From Microcebus murinus (lineage: Eukaryota; Chordata; Mammalia; Primates; Cheirogaleidae), in NCBI RefSeq assembly GCF_040939455.1, contig NC_134119.1, positions 10,962,501 through 11,026,500 on the forward strand: a DNA stretch of 64,000 bases. Direction: 5' to 3'. The notes under the pieces are model-generated. The model saw only the letters and a program-made list of their open reading frames with translations, ran no database searches and was not told the origin of the DNA. A program made the position numbers and the translations under genes. Below, piece after piece: positions 1 through 10,775 of the stretch (within the stretch, counting starts at the first letter, position 1; each line of letters starts with the position of its first letter).

Positions 1-345
1 AGGGACGGGAAGGAATCAAGTCTTTCCAGCCTGACCCTCCCCTTCGGGTTTGTAATAAATGTGACAGGTCTGGCGATGTGAGCCCCATTTTCTGGATGGA
101 AGAACAGAGGCCCAGAGTAGCCTGACCCGGGGTCACAGGGTGAGTCCAGGGGTAACGCAGACCCGGAGGACCAGCCCTTGAGGACCAGACTCTGCCACAG
201 CAGGGGCTTGGCCCTCTGGCCTCCAGGAGGGAACGGGCTCTACCCTGCCAGCCCCCTGCCAGCCATTCCCCACCCCTGCAGTGAAACGGTGGCAGTTCCC
301 GCCCAGCACCGACCCAGGTGTCCCGCAGGGAGTCTGCAGGCTCGG

Positions 346-353
346 TGACGTCA
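346..353. promoter_or_regulatory. Palindromic CRE (TGACGTCA), CREB/ATF-type site
   Basis: Exact 8-base match to the CREB/ATF consensus in moderately GC-rich intergenic DNA about 25 kb upstream of PEDS1. Only the motif is seen; use as an enhancer site is inference. Confidence 0.35.
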
Positions 354-1904
354 GCCCCTGTTTTTACAAGGCTCTTTGCTGGACAGGCCCTGCCTGCTGC
401 CCCGCCACCAATACTCGGCCATTCCCCAAGGGGGTGCTGGGAGCGGAACCAGCATGGCCCTGAGGCCCAGAGCATGCCTGAGTGCTGTGGGCCCGGCCGC
501 CTCAGCCCTGCAGGCAGCGGGGGCCCAGGAAACAGGATCCACCTGGCGTCACCTCTCCCAGCGACCGGCCCTCGCAGACTGGGGCTGGGAGGGGTCTCCA
601 ACTGGCAGCCAGTGGCCACATCCAACCCACAGGTGTGCTCAGTTTGACCCCATAGTGTTTTGCTTATTCGGGGGGGGGGGGAGGAGAGTGGGAATTTATT
701 GCCAACATTTAAAAATCAGAAGACTACACATCAAAATACAAATTTCTGGCTTTTCGTTTAAAACCCGAAGCTATGGGCTGGGCCCACGTGGCCACACGGC
801 AGTGGGCAGAGCCAAGCAGGGGCTGAGAGGGGACAGGCAGGTGCTTTCCTACCTGGGACCCGCGTCCTCCTCGGCCCCCAGACTCTGCTGGTCTCGGCGG
901 CTTTCCTTAGCCCATTTTAGGGAGCAAACAGGCCGCGTGCCCAAGGGGAGCCCCACAGCTGCCGCCTGGACGGAGAGCGACGAGGGGTGTTTGCAGAGGC
1001 CCGGGAGTCCCGCTGGTGGGACAGTGCGGCTGGGAGGCCCCATCAGACCGACGCGGGTGCCCCAGTGGGTGTGGGGCAGGGGCGCCGGGGCTGGACACAA
1101 TGCCAATAAACAGAAAAAGGTGCTCAGCCTCCGCAGTCATCCATCAGTGTTTTGCGGCACGTGCCGAGGTGCAGGCCCCAGAGACTCGCTCGTGAACAAG
1201 CTGGAAGAGCCCTGTCCCTGCTCTGTACCCTCCCTGCTGTGACACTCTGGCCACGTCTGGCGTCCCCTCTGGGCCTCCGTCCCTGATCTATAAAATGGGC
1301 GTGATAATACCCCCTGTCTTTTGGGGGCTCCGGGCCTGCTGTTCCCTCACTGCCGGCCCTCCCCGACACATGGGAATGAGTCAGACGTCCCGGTAGCCCC
1401 ACAAAGGGCCTGACTGTGGCAAGCCATGGAAATGTCATAAAGCAGGCAGCTGGGGAAACTGAGGCCAAAAGAGGTTCAGGACTTCCCAAAAACCACAGTA
1501 AATTGGTAAAAAGGGCAAGATTTAAAAGCCAGACCTCCTGATTCCAATGTTTGAGATTTTCCCCACCTTGCCTCTTCTTTGAGGCCTCAGTTTTCCCATC
1601 TGCCAAATGGGGACGGTGGAGATTAGAACCCTGAGGGCCAAGGCGGGAAGCTTCTGGGATCCAGGACTTGGGAGCGCTGGGCGGTACAGGCAGGCTGGTG
1701 AGACTTGCCTGGGTATATGCCGCCACCACGTGGCAGCCTCCGGAACTTCAGGAGGGATTTAAAGGAACCCTCTGAATGAGGCGCGGCTGCCTCTGGGACA
1801 GGTGGGGCCAGCGCTGGGCATGTGACAGGTGCCCACGGGACACAAGCAGGCCACGAAAGGAACAAAAACGTCCAACAAACCGAAAAATGGTGCTCAGCCT
1901 TCAC

Positions 1905-2240
1905 GGAGTCATTCATCCAACGTGCTGGGGCACTTGCTGTGGTGCAGGCCCAGAGACAGTGGCCAGCTAGATGGAAGATTCCTGTATTCAAGGAGCCGAA
2001 ATTCTCCCGCAGGAAGACACACAGTAAACGAGACCAATGAGTCGAGCCCACCTGGTGTTATCGCTATGGAGAAAAATACAGCGTCGGGGGCTGCCGGGCG
2101 TGCTGGCGACTTGCTTTTAGCTTCAGGTTACAGTGGTCGGGAGGGTGCATTGAGGTGACATTTGAGGGAAACCTGAACGCAGTGACAGAGCCAGCCATGC
2201 AGGTGTCTGTCTGTGGGGAGAACAGCAGGAAATGTGGCTA
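1905..2240 (-). repeat. L2 LINE 3' fragment, antisense
   Basis: Reads as a decayed reverse complement of an L2 3' end: CATTCATCCAACGTG, then a ...GTGCAGGCCC... stretch, 'ACACAGTAAACGAGACC' and 'TGACATTTGAGG'. Heavily diverged. Its left flank resembles 1103-1190, see findings. Confidence 0.55.
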
Positions 2241-2300
2241 GTGCAACTGAGAAACTGAATTTTTTATTTTATTGAATTTTAATTTAAATCGCCTCCCATG

Positions 2301-2650
2301 CCCAGGCGTGGTGGCTCACGCCTGTAATCCTAGCACTCTGGGAGGCCGAGGCGGGTAGATTGCTCGAGGTCAGGAGTTCGAAACTAGCCTGAGCAAGAGT
2401 GAGACCCCATCTCTACTATAAACAGAAAGAAATTAATTGGCCAATTAATATATATAGAAAAAATTAGCTGGGCATGGTGGCGCATGCGTGTAGTCCCAGC
2501 TACTGGGGAGGCTGAGGCAGGAAGATTGCTTGAGCCCAGGAGTTTCAGGTTGCTGTGAGCTAGGCTGACACTACGGCACTCACTCTAGCCTGGGCAACAA
2601 AGTGAGACCCTGTCTCAAAAAAATAAAATAAAATAAAAAATAAATAAATT
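2301..2650 (+). mobile_element. Alu, strepsirrhine dimeric type
   Basis: Full dimeric Alu starting at the modified GGCTCACGCCTGTAATCC head and ending in an AAAATAAAATAAA-rich tail. It carries the linker insertion with TTGGCCAATTAATATATATAG that marks strepsirrhine Alus. Flanked by a direct repeat GCCTCCCATG at 2291-2300 and 2651-2660. Confidence 0.95.
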
Positions 2651-2819
2651 GCCTCCCATGACTAGTGACTATTATATTGAACAGCACACATCTAGAATGA
2701 TCTCCAAGATCTCTCATTAATGGAAAAAAAGCCAAGTGCAGGCCAGGATGTGTAGGGTGCAACCTCCACATAAATAAGGGGAGACGTGGCAATCTATTCG
2801 TGGTTTTGTTCTTGTAGTG

Positions 2820-2990
2820 GTTTTAGGGGCAGGATCTCACTATGTTGTCCAGGCTGAAGTGCAGTGGCTATTCACAGGCCAGTCATAGTGCACTGTAGCC
2901 TTGATCTCGGGGACTCAAGGGATCCTCCCACCTCAGCCTCCGGAGTAGCTGGGGCTGTCAGAGCGTGCCACCACGCTTGGCCTCGTGTTG
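2820..2990 (-). mobile_element. Old Alu monomer (FLAM/AluJ-left type), antisense
   Basis: Antisense single 7SL-derived arm: AGGATCTCACTATGTTGTCCAGG to the GCCACCACGCTTGGCC end, with GTAGCCTTGATCTC typical of early monomers. No second arm or lemur linker is present. Confidence 0.75.
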
Positions 2991-3223
2991 TTTGTTTGAG
3001 GGTGTAGACTTCTGCAGGAAGGAACGTAAGAAACTGGCAACAATGGCAGCCTTGGTGGAGGCGGGGTCTGGATATGGTGTAACAATGCACCCCAAAATTT
3101 AGTTGGCTTTAAACAACCATTTGCTCACAATCTTGTGAGTCACAAATTTGGAAAGGGGACAAGAGGGCGGCTTGTCTCTGCTCCGGTGGTGGCTGCCGGC
3201 TGGAACGTACAAGGTGCTGTCTT

Positions 3224-3275
3224 TTTTGTTTGTTTTAATCTTTTTAAATTTTAATTTTTGTCAGATCTGCAAGGG
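3224..3275 (-). mobile_element. Very short retro-insertion with A-rich tail, antisense
   Basis: About 52 bases, T-rich on the plus strand at its left end, flanked by ACAAGGTGCTGTCTT (3209-3223) and ACAAGGTACTGTCTT (3276-3290), a 15-base direct repeat with one mismatch. This is the footprint of L1-mediated insertion of a severely 5'-truncated RNA; about 20 bases before the A-rich part remain and the source is not identifiable. Confidence 0.55.
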
Positions 3276-3381
3276 ACAAGGTACTGTCTTCATCTACATC
3301 TGTGGCGCATCAGCTAGGAGGGCCCGAGTGGCCGATGGTTGGCTGGATCATGTGTCTGTGGTCTTAGTTCCTGGTTCCTTT

Positions 3382-3474
3382 TTTTTTTTTGCCAGTCAAA
3401 TTTAGCAGTGGGGGGTTGAATACCAACATTAGTGACACTAATGTTAATAAGTTCTGATAACCATGGGACCAGCC
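3382..3474 (-). pseudogene. RNY4P: Y4 RNA retro-pseudogene
   Basis: Read on the minus strand from 3474 to 3391, the sequence begins GGCTGGTCC and ends AATTTGACTGGC, matching the small cytoplasmic Y4 RNA (the Ro60-binding Y RNA). It has a roughly 7-base internal deletion near its 5' end and a few substitutions. A poly(A) tail follows (T-run at 3381-3390 on plus). It is flanked by AGTTCCTGGTTCCTT (3366-3380) and AGCTCCTGGTTCCTT (3475-3489), a target-site duplication with one mismatch. The 5' deletion breaks the lower stem, so the copy is probably non-functional. The identity is a match from memory to the human Y4 sequence and is strong over the 3' 60 bases. Confidence 0.9.
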
Positions 3475-3508
3475 AGCTCCTGGTTCCTTGATTCTCCCCC
3501 AGGCAGTT

Positions 3509-3825
3509 GTTTTTGTTTTTGTTTTTGAGGCAGAGTCTCACTCTGTTACCGTGGCGTCAGCCTAGCTCACAGCAACCTCAAACTCCTGGGCTCCAGCGAT
3601 CCTCCTGTCTCAGCCTCCCGAGTAGCTGGGAATACAGGCATGTGCCACAATGCCCGGCTAATTTTTTCTATATGTTTTTAGTTGGCCAATTAATTTCTTT
3701 CTATTTTTAGTAGAGACGGGGTCTCACTCTTGCTCAGGCTGGTTTCGAACTCCTGACCTCCAGCAATCTGCCTGCCTTGGCCTCCCAGAGTGCTAGGATT
3801 ACAGGCGTGAGCCACCGCGCCCGGC
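3509..3825 (-). mobile_element. Alu, strepsirrhine type, antisense
   Basis: Antisense dimeric Alu from the T-rich tail (TTTTTGTTTTTGAGGCAGAG) to GCCACCGCGCCCGGC. Direct repeats CCCCAGGCAGTT at 3497-3508 and 3826-3837 flank it. It splits the older LTR-like repeat. Confidence 0.93.
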
Positions 3826-4205
3826 CCCCAGGCAGTTTCTTCGTCCCCACATGGTCACTCCAAGTGGCCTCTGCGTGTGGTCCAAGTTGTCCCTCCACGT
3901 AGGCTCTCATCATGGCCTCTCCATGTGGCCTTTCCGCGTGGTCTCCCCAGCACACGGCCACTGGCTTTTCCAAAGCGCAGCAGTGGAAGCTGCTGGGTCT
4001 TCTCAAGGCTGGAGCCCAAGACTGGCACAGACCGCCTGTTGCAGCCTGTTGGCCAGCCCAGATCCCAGGGGAGGGACCGCACGAGGGCATTCGCACCAGC
4101 AGGCTGGGTCACCCAGAGCCACTAACGCGACTCCACCACAGTGAGGGGGTAGGGCTGAGTGGGGAGTGGGGGAGGAAGACCTGTATCCTTTTGTGAATTT
4201 AAAGT

Positions 4206-4368
4206 GGCCAGGTGCAGTGGCTCATGCCTGTTATCCTTTGGGAGGCTGTTGCTTGAGTCCAGGAGTTCGAAGTTACAGTGAGCTATGATCATGTTGCTGC
4301 ACTCCAGCCTGGACAAAAGGGAGAGACCCCATCTCTGAAAAATAAATTAAATTAAATTAAAAAATAAA
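4206..4368 (+). mobile_element. Old Alu monomer, plus, with AAATT-rich tail
   Basis: GGCCAGGTGCAGTGGCTC head, then a single shortened arm ending CTGGACAAAAGG...CATCTCTGAAAAATAAATTAAATTAAA. An internal deletion removes part of the arm. No second arm. Confidence 0.75.
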
Positions 4369-4379
4369 ATGTTCACCGG

Positions 4380-5264
4380 GGGCATGTATTATCTTATCAT
4401 TTGTTTGAGTAGGAAAGCCGCAGGGTCCTGCCTCCACACCCTGGTCACGCTGTCCCCCCGCCTCTGACACCTTTCCTCTCCAGCTCCGGCTATGGAGATT
4501 CGCAGGGAAATGTTCCCTGAATGCCCAAGTCAGATTACCCTCCCCTTCCTCTGGGCTCCTGCTAGACTTTGGCCTCTGGGTCTCACTCCACCCCTACCGG
4601 AGTTACTTTTGTGTGATCTCTGGCTCCCGGGAGTCCCTCAGGGTCAGCCCAGCCTAAGTCATCGCTGTGCAGTTGCACGTGCGCACACGCACGCACAGTG
4701 CAGTCATGCAGGTGCGGAGCCAGCACTCCATAATTGAGGGCCAATCGGGAAAACACACACTTGCTTAACTCACCCCCCACCCCCAGCTGGGCTCCCGCCT
4801 GCAGTGGGGGGTGCGCTGCCCAGAGGAGCCACCAGGGGGCGCTGGAGCCCCGCCCTCGCCCCAGCACCCACGTCTGAGCTGGGAACGGCCTTTGGGTCGG
4901 TGCAGGGTCAGAGACCCCAAGGCTGACCTCCAGGGCCCCGGCTCCAAGCCCAGCTTTAAAGAGAAAGTTCCCATCCTTATTGCCCACTCCCCTCCTCCTC
5001 GACTTCAAAACTCGATTCCTCCTCAAGTAAATTGACTTTAATTATAGGTGTGCCAGCCACTGACAGATGCAACATGAAATCTCCAAAATCTTGTGCGGGG
5101 TGAAAGATACCAGACACAAAAGAACCTCCCGCGTGCTTGCACTTATGTAAGGCTCTAGGATAAGCAAAGCTCATCCATGATGGAAAATATCAGAGCACCT
5201 CGAGTCACGGGAGAGCACAATGGGGGGTGGGTGTGAGGGTGCTCCTTGGGGGGATGCGGAAGGT
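4380..5264. other. Intergenic stretch, nothing recognised
   Basis: No gene, repeat or promoter signal that I can support. It holds a short CA/CG-alternating tract at about 4677-4697. Open frames here show no family features. Confidence 0.5.
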
Positions 5265-5265
5265 T

Positions 5266-5727
5266 CCCTGTGAGTTTCCTGGGGCTGCCATAATAAGACA
5301 CCACACACCAGGTGCCTTACAGCAACAGAACTGTGTTCTCCGGCAGGTCTGGAGGCCGGAAGCCTGAAGTCAGGGCCACGCTGCCTGTGCAGGCTTCAGG
5401 CAAGAAACCTTCCTTTCTCTTCCAGTCACTGGTGGTTGCCGGCAGTCCCTGGGCTCCTTGCTTGTAGCTGCAGCCCTCTAATCTCTGCCTCGCTCTTCAG
5501 ATGGCCTTCTTTCCTCCGTGTGGGTCTGTGTCCAAATCGCCCTCTCCTTTCTCTTGTACAGACACCGGAGGTTGGATTTAGGGCCCGCCCTAATGCAGTA
5601 TGATCTCATCTTAGGTTGGGTTACATTGCAAGCCCCTATTTCCAAATAAGGTCACATTCACAGGTACCAGGGGTTAGAACTTGAGCATGTCTTTTGGGGA
5701 ACACAGTTCAACCCACTGCATGTTCTA
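5266..5727 (+). mobile_element. MLT1-type (ERVL-MaLR) solitary LTR
   Basis: Starts GTGAGTTTCCTGGGGCTGCC and ends CACAGTTCAACCCACTGCA. Internal landmarks of MLT1 LTRs are clear: CAACAGAACTGTGTTCTC, TCTGGAGGCCGGAAG, TGTGTCCAAATCGCCCTC, GGGCCCGCCCTAATG and CCAAATAAGGTCACATTCAC. No internal retroviral sequence is visible. Confidence 0.85.
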
Positions 5728-7025
5728 TATTCTGGAAGGAGTTTGGGTAACAGGTAAATGCGCTTGTCAGAAGTAATTAAATGTACGCCTAAGATTTGTG
5801 CATTTCACCAAATGTACATTTTGCAGACAGAGAAACAACGTTGGACTCTGGTTACTGATTTGCATGCTGAGTGTTTAGGAGTGAGGTGTCCTGGTATCTG
5901 CAACTTACTCAGAAATGTGTCAAAAAAAGAAAATGGATTGATGAATAAATAGAGGGAAGGAGAGAAGGAGACCCATGACCCAACCCCAGCAATGGCACTC
6001 TGGGAATGTGTGCTGAGGACCCAGCTGGAGATGAACTCAAACCCACTCTGCCGTTTAAACATCTTGACGGTGAGAAAAAATGGAAACCGTCTCAGGGCTG
6101 AGCTGCCTCCTCTGCCGGGGCACCTGGAGACGCTTAACCCGGAGCCCGGGGCGGGGTGTCAGGTGCAGGAGGCCTGTGAAACGGCAGGCAAGGTGGGACG
6201 TGGTCATGTCCGCTTTGTTGCGAGGAGGATGTCCCCAGATTTCATTCAGTTTTGGGGGCCAAGCCAGTGACCCCCCAAAAGGTGAAGGCCCCTGGCCAGG
6301 TGTTCAGCAGGTGCTGACATGCTCTGCTCTGGCCCCCTCAACAGGAAAGAGTGGCCTCCTCCACCAGGAAGCCAGTGCTGGCCCCAGCTCTGCCACCCAC
6401 AGCGGGACCAGGCGGGCCTCAGCTTGCCGGGCACTTGCACGGCGCCCGGCTGCGAGCCGCTGGGCTCCGCGCTCTTCTTCTTGCATTCCTTCCCTCATCT
6501 TCCCGTAGCTGCCCTCCGCCTCTTCTTTCTGCTCAAAGACAGCCATTCTATTACTTTGTGTCTCTTTGTTTGAATGTGCATGTCCCCGCAAAAGCCCACA
6601 TGGCTATTTTGCGGCACGAACATTTAATTTATGGGAAGGGTTTTGCAGATATGGTTCATCCTTTCCCTTTTAGGATTTTGAGATCCATCCCTGTGGAGGG
6701 GGTACATGGCCCGTTGCTCTTACTGCCGGCTGCACGGTCCTTCCTGCCACCATCCCCGTCTCGGCTGCCTAGGCCTTGGGGTGGACCCCGAGTCACCCCA
6801 CTGCCCCGCCACAGGCCAGGGGAGCATCATCCTCCACGCGCCCCACAGGCGGGCGTGAGGGTGTCTCTGGGACTTTCACTGGGGGTGGGTCGTAGGCGAC
6901 GGCGGCACTTGATTTGCCTGAGTACCACCCGGTGCCCTGCGGGGAGGCGTCCCACCTGCACAGGCACCGGGGCGCCCAAGGGTTCTACCCCCCTTCTCCC
7001 GCACCGACCCTTGGTGCTCTTCGCC
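5728..7025. other. Intergenic stretch, no gene recognised
   Basis: 5750-5850 resembles an old L1 3' tip (GCCTAAGATTTGTGCATTTCACC). 6080-6980 is GC-rich with several overlapping open frames (for example 6351-7031) that lack motifs and look like composition artefacts. Nothing else recognised. Confidence 0.45.
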
Positions 7026-7489
7026 TTTTAAATGGTTTTTAATTTCGAAATAATTTCAGACCTAGAGAAAAATTGCAAACAGCCCAAACGTTCCCCAGAT
7101 TCCCAAATGTTATCATTTATTACATTTGATCGATCACATTCTCCTCCTCTCTCTCTCTCCACACGCCCACACGCACATGCACATTTTTGGTTTTGAACAG
7201 TTTCAGAGTAAGTTGCAGACATCCTGCACCTTATCCCTAAATACTATACTTCGGCGGAGTATATTTCCTAAGAACAAGGACGTTCTTGTCTGTCACCACA
7301 ACAGCAGACGTGAACGGTGATACAATACTGTTATCTGCCGTTCCTATCCACACGTCACCCTGTGTCCCAGTGCCGTTCTCTGTAGGTCCGGGATTGAACC
7401 CACCTGCATTTAGCTGCCCTGTCTCTTTGGCCTCCTTTAACTGGGAACAGCTCCTCAGTCTTCCTTTGTCATTTGTAACTGACTCTTTG

Positions 7490-7841
<352 letters not shown>

Positions 7842-8459
7842 TGTAACTGACTCTTTGGATGGGGACAGGCCAGTTGCATTGTAGCCTGTCCCTCACTGCG
7901 GGCCTGTCTCTGGTTCCCGTGGTGAGACCCCGGCTGTGCGTCTCTTCTTGTAGTCGGGAACCACAGAGGTAAAGCTGTGTCCTCCGGGAGGCGCCACTCT
8001 GGCAGCCTGTGGGATCTGTGTGTCCCCTCCCCAGGACGTTGCTGTCAGGGACTTGGTCAAGTTGATGGCTGCCTGGTGCCGCCACTGACCAGTGGCTGTG
8101 TCTCCTCTTTGTAGTGAGTAAGCATCTTCAGGAGAGACATCTTCAGATTGAATTTGAGTTGAAATATCCTGCCACACCTCCGGCTCCCACCCACGGACGT
8201 TAACATCCATTGGTGAGGCTGCCTCGACGGATCAATCTGCTGCGTCATAGCCCAGAACTTAGCAGCTCGAAACAATAACCATTCACTCCCTCGCTGTTTT
8301 TCTGGATCAGGAATTCGGGAGCAGTTTGGATGGAAGGTTCTTTCTCGCTCAGAGAAAGCTCTCAGAAGGCGGCAGTGGAAATGTCTCGGGGGCCACCGCT
8401 ATCCGGAGGCTCCGCTGGGCCTGGCGTGGCGCTGTCCAATAGGAATATAACGTGAGTCG

Positions 8460-8773
8460 GCCGGGCACAGTGGCTCACGCCTGTAATCCTAGCACTCTGG
8501 GAGGCCGAGGTGGGCGGATTGCTCGAGGTCAGGAGTTCGAAACCAGCCTGAGCAAGAGTGAGACCCCATCTCTACTATAAATAGAAAGAAATTAATTGGC
8601 CAACTAGTATATATAGAAAAAATTAGCTGGGCAGGGTGGCGCATGCCTGTAGTCCCAGCTACTCGGGAAGCTGAGGCAGGAGGATCGCTTGAGCTCAGGG
8701 ATTTGAGGTTGCTGTGAGCTAGGCTGATGGGGCAACAAAGCGAGACTCTGTCTCAAAAAAAAAAAAAGAAAGA
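8460..8773 (+). mobile_element. Alu, strepsirrhine type
   Basis: Full plus-strand Alu with poly(A). Flanks AATATAACGTGAGTCG (8444-8459) and AATATAACATGAATCG (8774-8789) are a 16-base target duplication with two mismatches. The start of the second arm's 3' part is slightly deleted. Confidence 0.93.
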
Positions 8774-8811
8774 AATATAACATGAATCGTAAATGTGAAC
8801 CACATATTTAA

Positions 8812-9027
8812 GTTTTCTCTTTTTTTATTTCAGCATATTATGGGGGTACAACTGTTAAGGTTATGTATATTGCCTTTGCCCCCCACCCCTGAATCAGAGC
8901 TTCAAGCGTGACCATCCCCCAAACGTTGCACATCTCACTCTTCGTGTTTGTATATACCCATCCCCTCCTCCCCCCTCCCACCTGCCCAACACCTGATAAA
9001 TGTTATGCCTATATGTCCACTTAGGTG
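8812..9027 (-). mobile_element. L1 3' end, lemur-lineage type, antisense
   Basis: Reads from the T-tail into CAGCATATTATGGGGGTACA and a C-rich tract, the reverse complement of the L1 3' end seen in plus orientation at 54,643. Target duplication CACATATTTAA at 8801-8811 and 9028-9038. Severely 5'-truncated. Confidence 0.8.
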
Positions 9028-9804
9028 CACATATTTAAATATTCTAGTAACCACATTTTGAAAAGTGAACAATGGTACAGGTGAAATTCATTTTAATAAT
9101 ATATTTTATTTAGCCCATATCAACATGCAGTCCACAGTTGAAAATATTAACAAAATATTTGCCATCCTTTTTGTCACGCTGTCTTTGAACTTTGGTGTGT
9201 ATTTAATAATGCATGTTCCGATTTGGACAAGCCACACTGCAAACACTCAATAGCCATCTGTGCTCCGTGGCTGCTGGATGGGTTAGCTCCGCACCGGAGT
9301 GTCCTGGTGACGGAAGCGGTCTTCCCCCAGAGAGCGAGGAGAAAGCACGATGCCTTCTGTGATATCTCCAGCTATCTCCGTTACTTCCACCATATTCGAT
9401 TCATTACAGTCAGGTCACTAAGTCCAGCCCCCACGCCAGGGGGGGTGAATTAGACTGCCCTTGTTGAAGAGGGGGGTTTCAAAGAAGCTGTGGACATATT
9501 TGTAAGTCACTCTACCCTTTATTTGCTTATTCATTTACATCAGTATGGACTAAGGGATTTTACTTTATTCCATGTGTTATAAATCCGTGTCTACCAGAAT
9601 TTATATTGGTGCTCAAATTGACCCAGATTTGGCCAGTGTGAGCCCCTTTGGGCTGGCTCCTGTGTCCGTTCAACATGTCCCCTTCATTCTTGAGCATTTC
9701 CTTATTTTGGAACAAGATGTTCCAAGATCAGTGTCTACTTTTCCTATCCCTGGTCCCTTGTAGTGAAGAATGGCATTTTGAAACCAAAATCTGGGTGCTT
9801 TCCA

Positions 9805-10775
9805 ACTCTTTTATTTTTACCAAGCCAATCGGTGTAAAGTGATATCTCATTGCTGTTTTAGTTTGCATTTCCTATTACTGATGAGTTTGAGCTTTCTTCC
9901 TAGGCTTGTGGTTTTCCTCCTCTGTAAATTGCTTTTGACATTGGTTGCCCATTTTCCACTGGGGCTGCTGTCTTTTCTGTTGTTTATTTGTGGGAGTTTC
10001 TTGTATTTTTTAAGTACTGCAGTTTTATTTATTTTTATTTATTTATTTATTTGAGACAGAGGCTCCCTTTGTTGCCCAGGCTAGAGTGAGTGCCGTGGCG
10101 TCAGCCTAGCTCACAGCAACCTCAATCTCCTGGGCTCAAGCGATCCTTCTGCCTCAGCCTCCCAAGTAGCTGAGACTACAGGCATGCGCCACCATGCCCA
10201 GCTAATTTTTTCTATATACATTAGTTGGCCAATTAATTTCTTTCTATTTATAGTAGAGACGGTGTCTCGCTCTTGCTCAGGCTGGTTTCCAACTCCTGAC
10301 CTCGAGCAATCCTCCCGCCTCGGCCTCCCAGAGTGTTAGGATTACAGGCATGAGCCACCGCCAGGGGCTGTTTGCCCATTTTTAATTGGGTTGTTTACAC
10401 CTGTGCTTTTAAAGTTTAAGAAGTAATTTCTCAACTCTAGTCACAAAGATATTCTCTGACTTTTCTTCTTTGAGGGGTGGGGATTAGCTTTTTTGGTTTT
10501 ATTTTTATGGTGATAAAATATATGTAACACAATATTTATCATTTTCACCATTTTTTCGGGTACAATTCAATGGCATTAAATGCATGCATAGTGCCTTGTA
10601 CCCGATCTTCACTATCTACACCAGAACTTCACCATTGCCAATGTAAAAACTCTGTCCCCATGAAACAATAGCTCCCCTCCCCTCCCCCAGCCCCTGGCAA
10701 TGGCTACTCCACCTCCAGTGCCTGTGAATTTGCCCATTCTAGGCACCTCGCGTGGGTGGGATCACGCGGTCAGAC
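9805..10775 (-). mobile_element. Old L1M ORF2/3' fragments, antisense
   Basis: 9805-10025 reads as antisense ORF2 3' sequence (GTGATATCTCATTGCTG, TTAGTTTGCATTTCCTATTA), continues after an Alu at 10,370 (GCCCATTTTTAATTGGGTTG), and a second antisense 3' end follows at 10,500-10,775 (GATAAAATATATGTAACAC, CAGCCCCTGGCAATGGCTAC). No intact ORF. Confidence 0.65.
10030..10366 (-). mobile_element. Alu, strepsirrhine type, antisense
   Basis: Antisense dimeric Alu with a (TTTA)n-rich tail side and TTGGCCAATTAATTTC linker. I could not define a clean target duplication; the host is the antisense L1 fragment. Confidence 0.9.

Larger units (their letters stand above)
1..2290. other. Intergenic stretch without a gene
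   Basis: I see no supported gene here. Short MIR fragments are visible at about 75-140 (antisense), 1235-1310, 1440-1550 (antisense) and 1565-1620, recognisable by CCTCAGTTT-type and AAAATGGG-type motifs. A G-run lies at 671-682. A perfect palindromic CRE (TGACGTCA) sits at 346-353 in moderately GC-rich sequence. The longest open frame (376-1242, plus) runs through GC-rich DNA with no recognisable domain and looks like chance. Confidence 0.6.
3075..4140 (+). repeat. Mammal-wide LTR-like medium-reiteration repeat, interrupted
   Basis: Starts with ACCCCAAAATTTAGTTGG and continues with the CTCACAATCTTGTGAGTC and repeated CCACGTGG/CCATGTGG-type motifs of an ancient mammalian repeat whose exact name I cannot give. 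It is split by three younger insertions (3224-3275, 3382-3474, 3509-3825). A second copy of the same family occurs at 8245-9510. Confidence 0.5.
8426..9287. mobile_element. hAT (Charlie-type) DNA transposon fossil, interrupted
   Basis: Begins GCGCTGTCCAATAGGAATATAA and resumes at 9038 with the CTAGTAACCACATTTTGAAAAGTG...TTTTAATAATATATTTTATTT body, ending near CAATAGCCATCTGTGCTCCG. These are the landmarks of a widespread non-autonomous Charlie family. An Alu (8460-8773) and an L1 3' end (8812-9027) sit inside it. Confidence 0.65.
8245..9510 (+). repeat. Second copy of the LTR-like repeat, interrupted
   Basis: Left part 8245-8425 (CAGAACTTAGCAGCTCG, GATCAGGAATTCGGGAGC) and right part about 9288-9510 (CTTCCACCATATTCGATTC, GTCACTAAGTCCAGCCC, GTGGACATATTTG) belong to the same ancient family as 3075-4140. 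The centre is occupied by a hAT-type element that itself carries an Alu and an L1 fragment. Confidence 0.5.

Noticed and set aside
376..1242. 288-codon plus-strand frame near the left edge
   Set aside because: No motif, includes a G-homopolymer translated as GGGG and an L2-like tail; unlikely to be coding.
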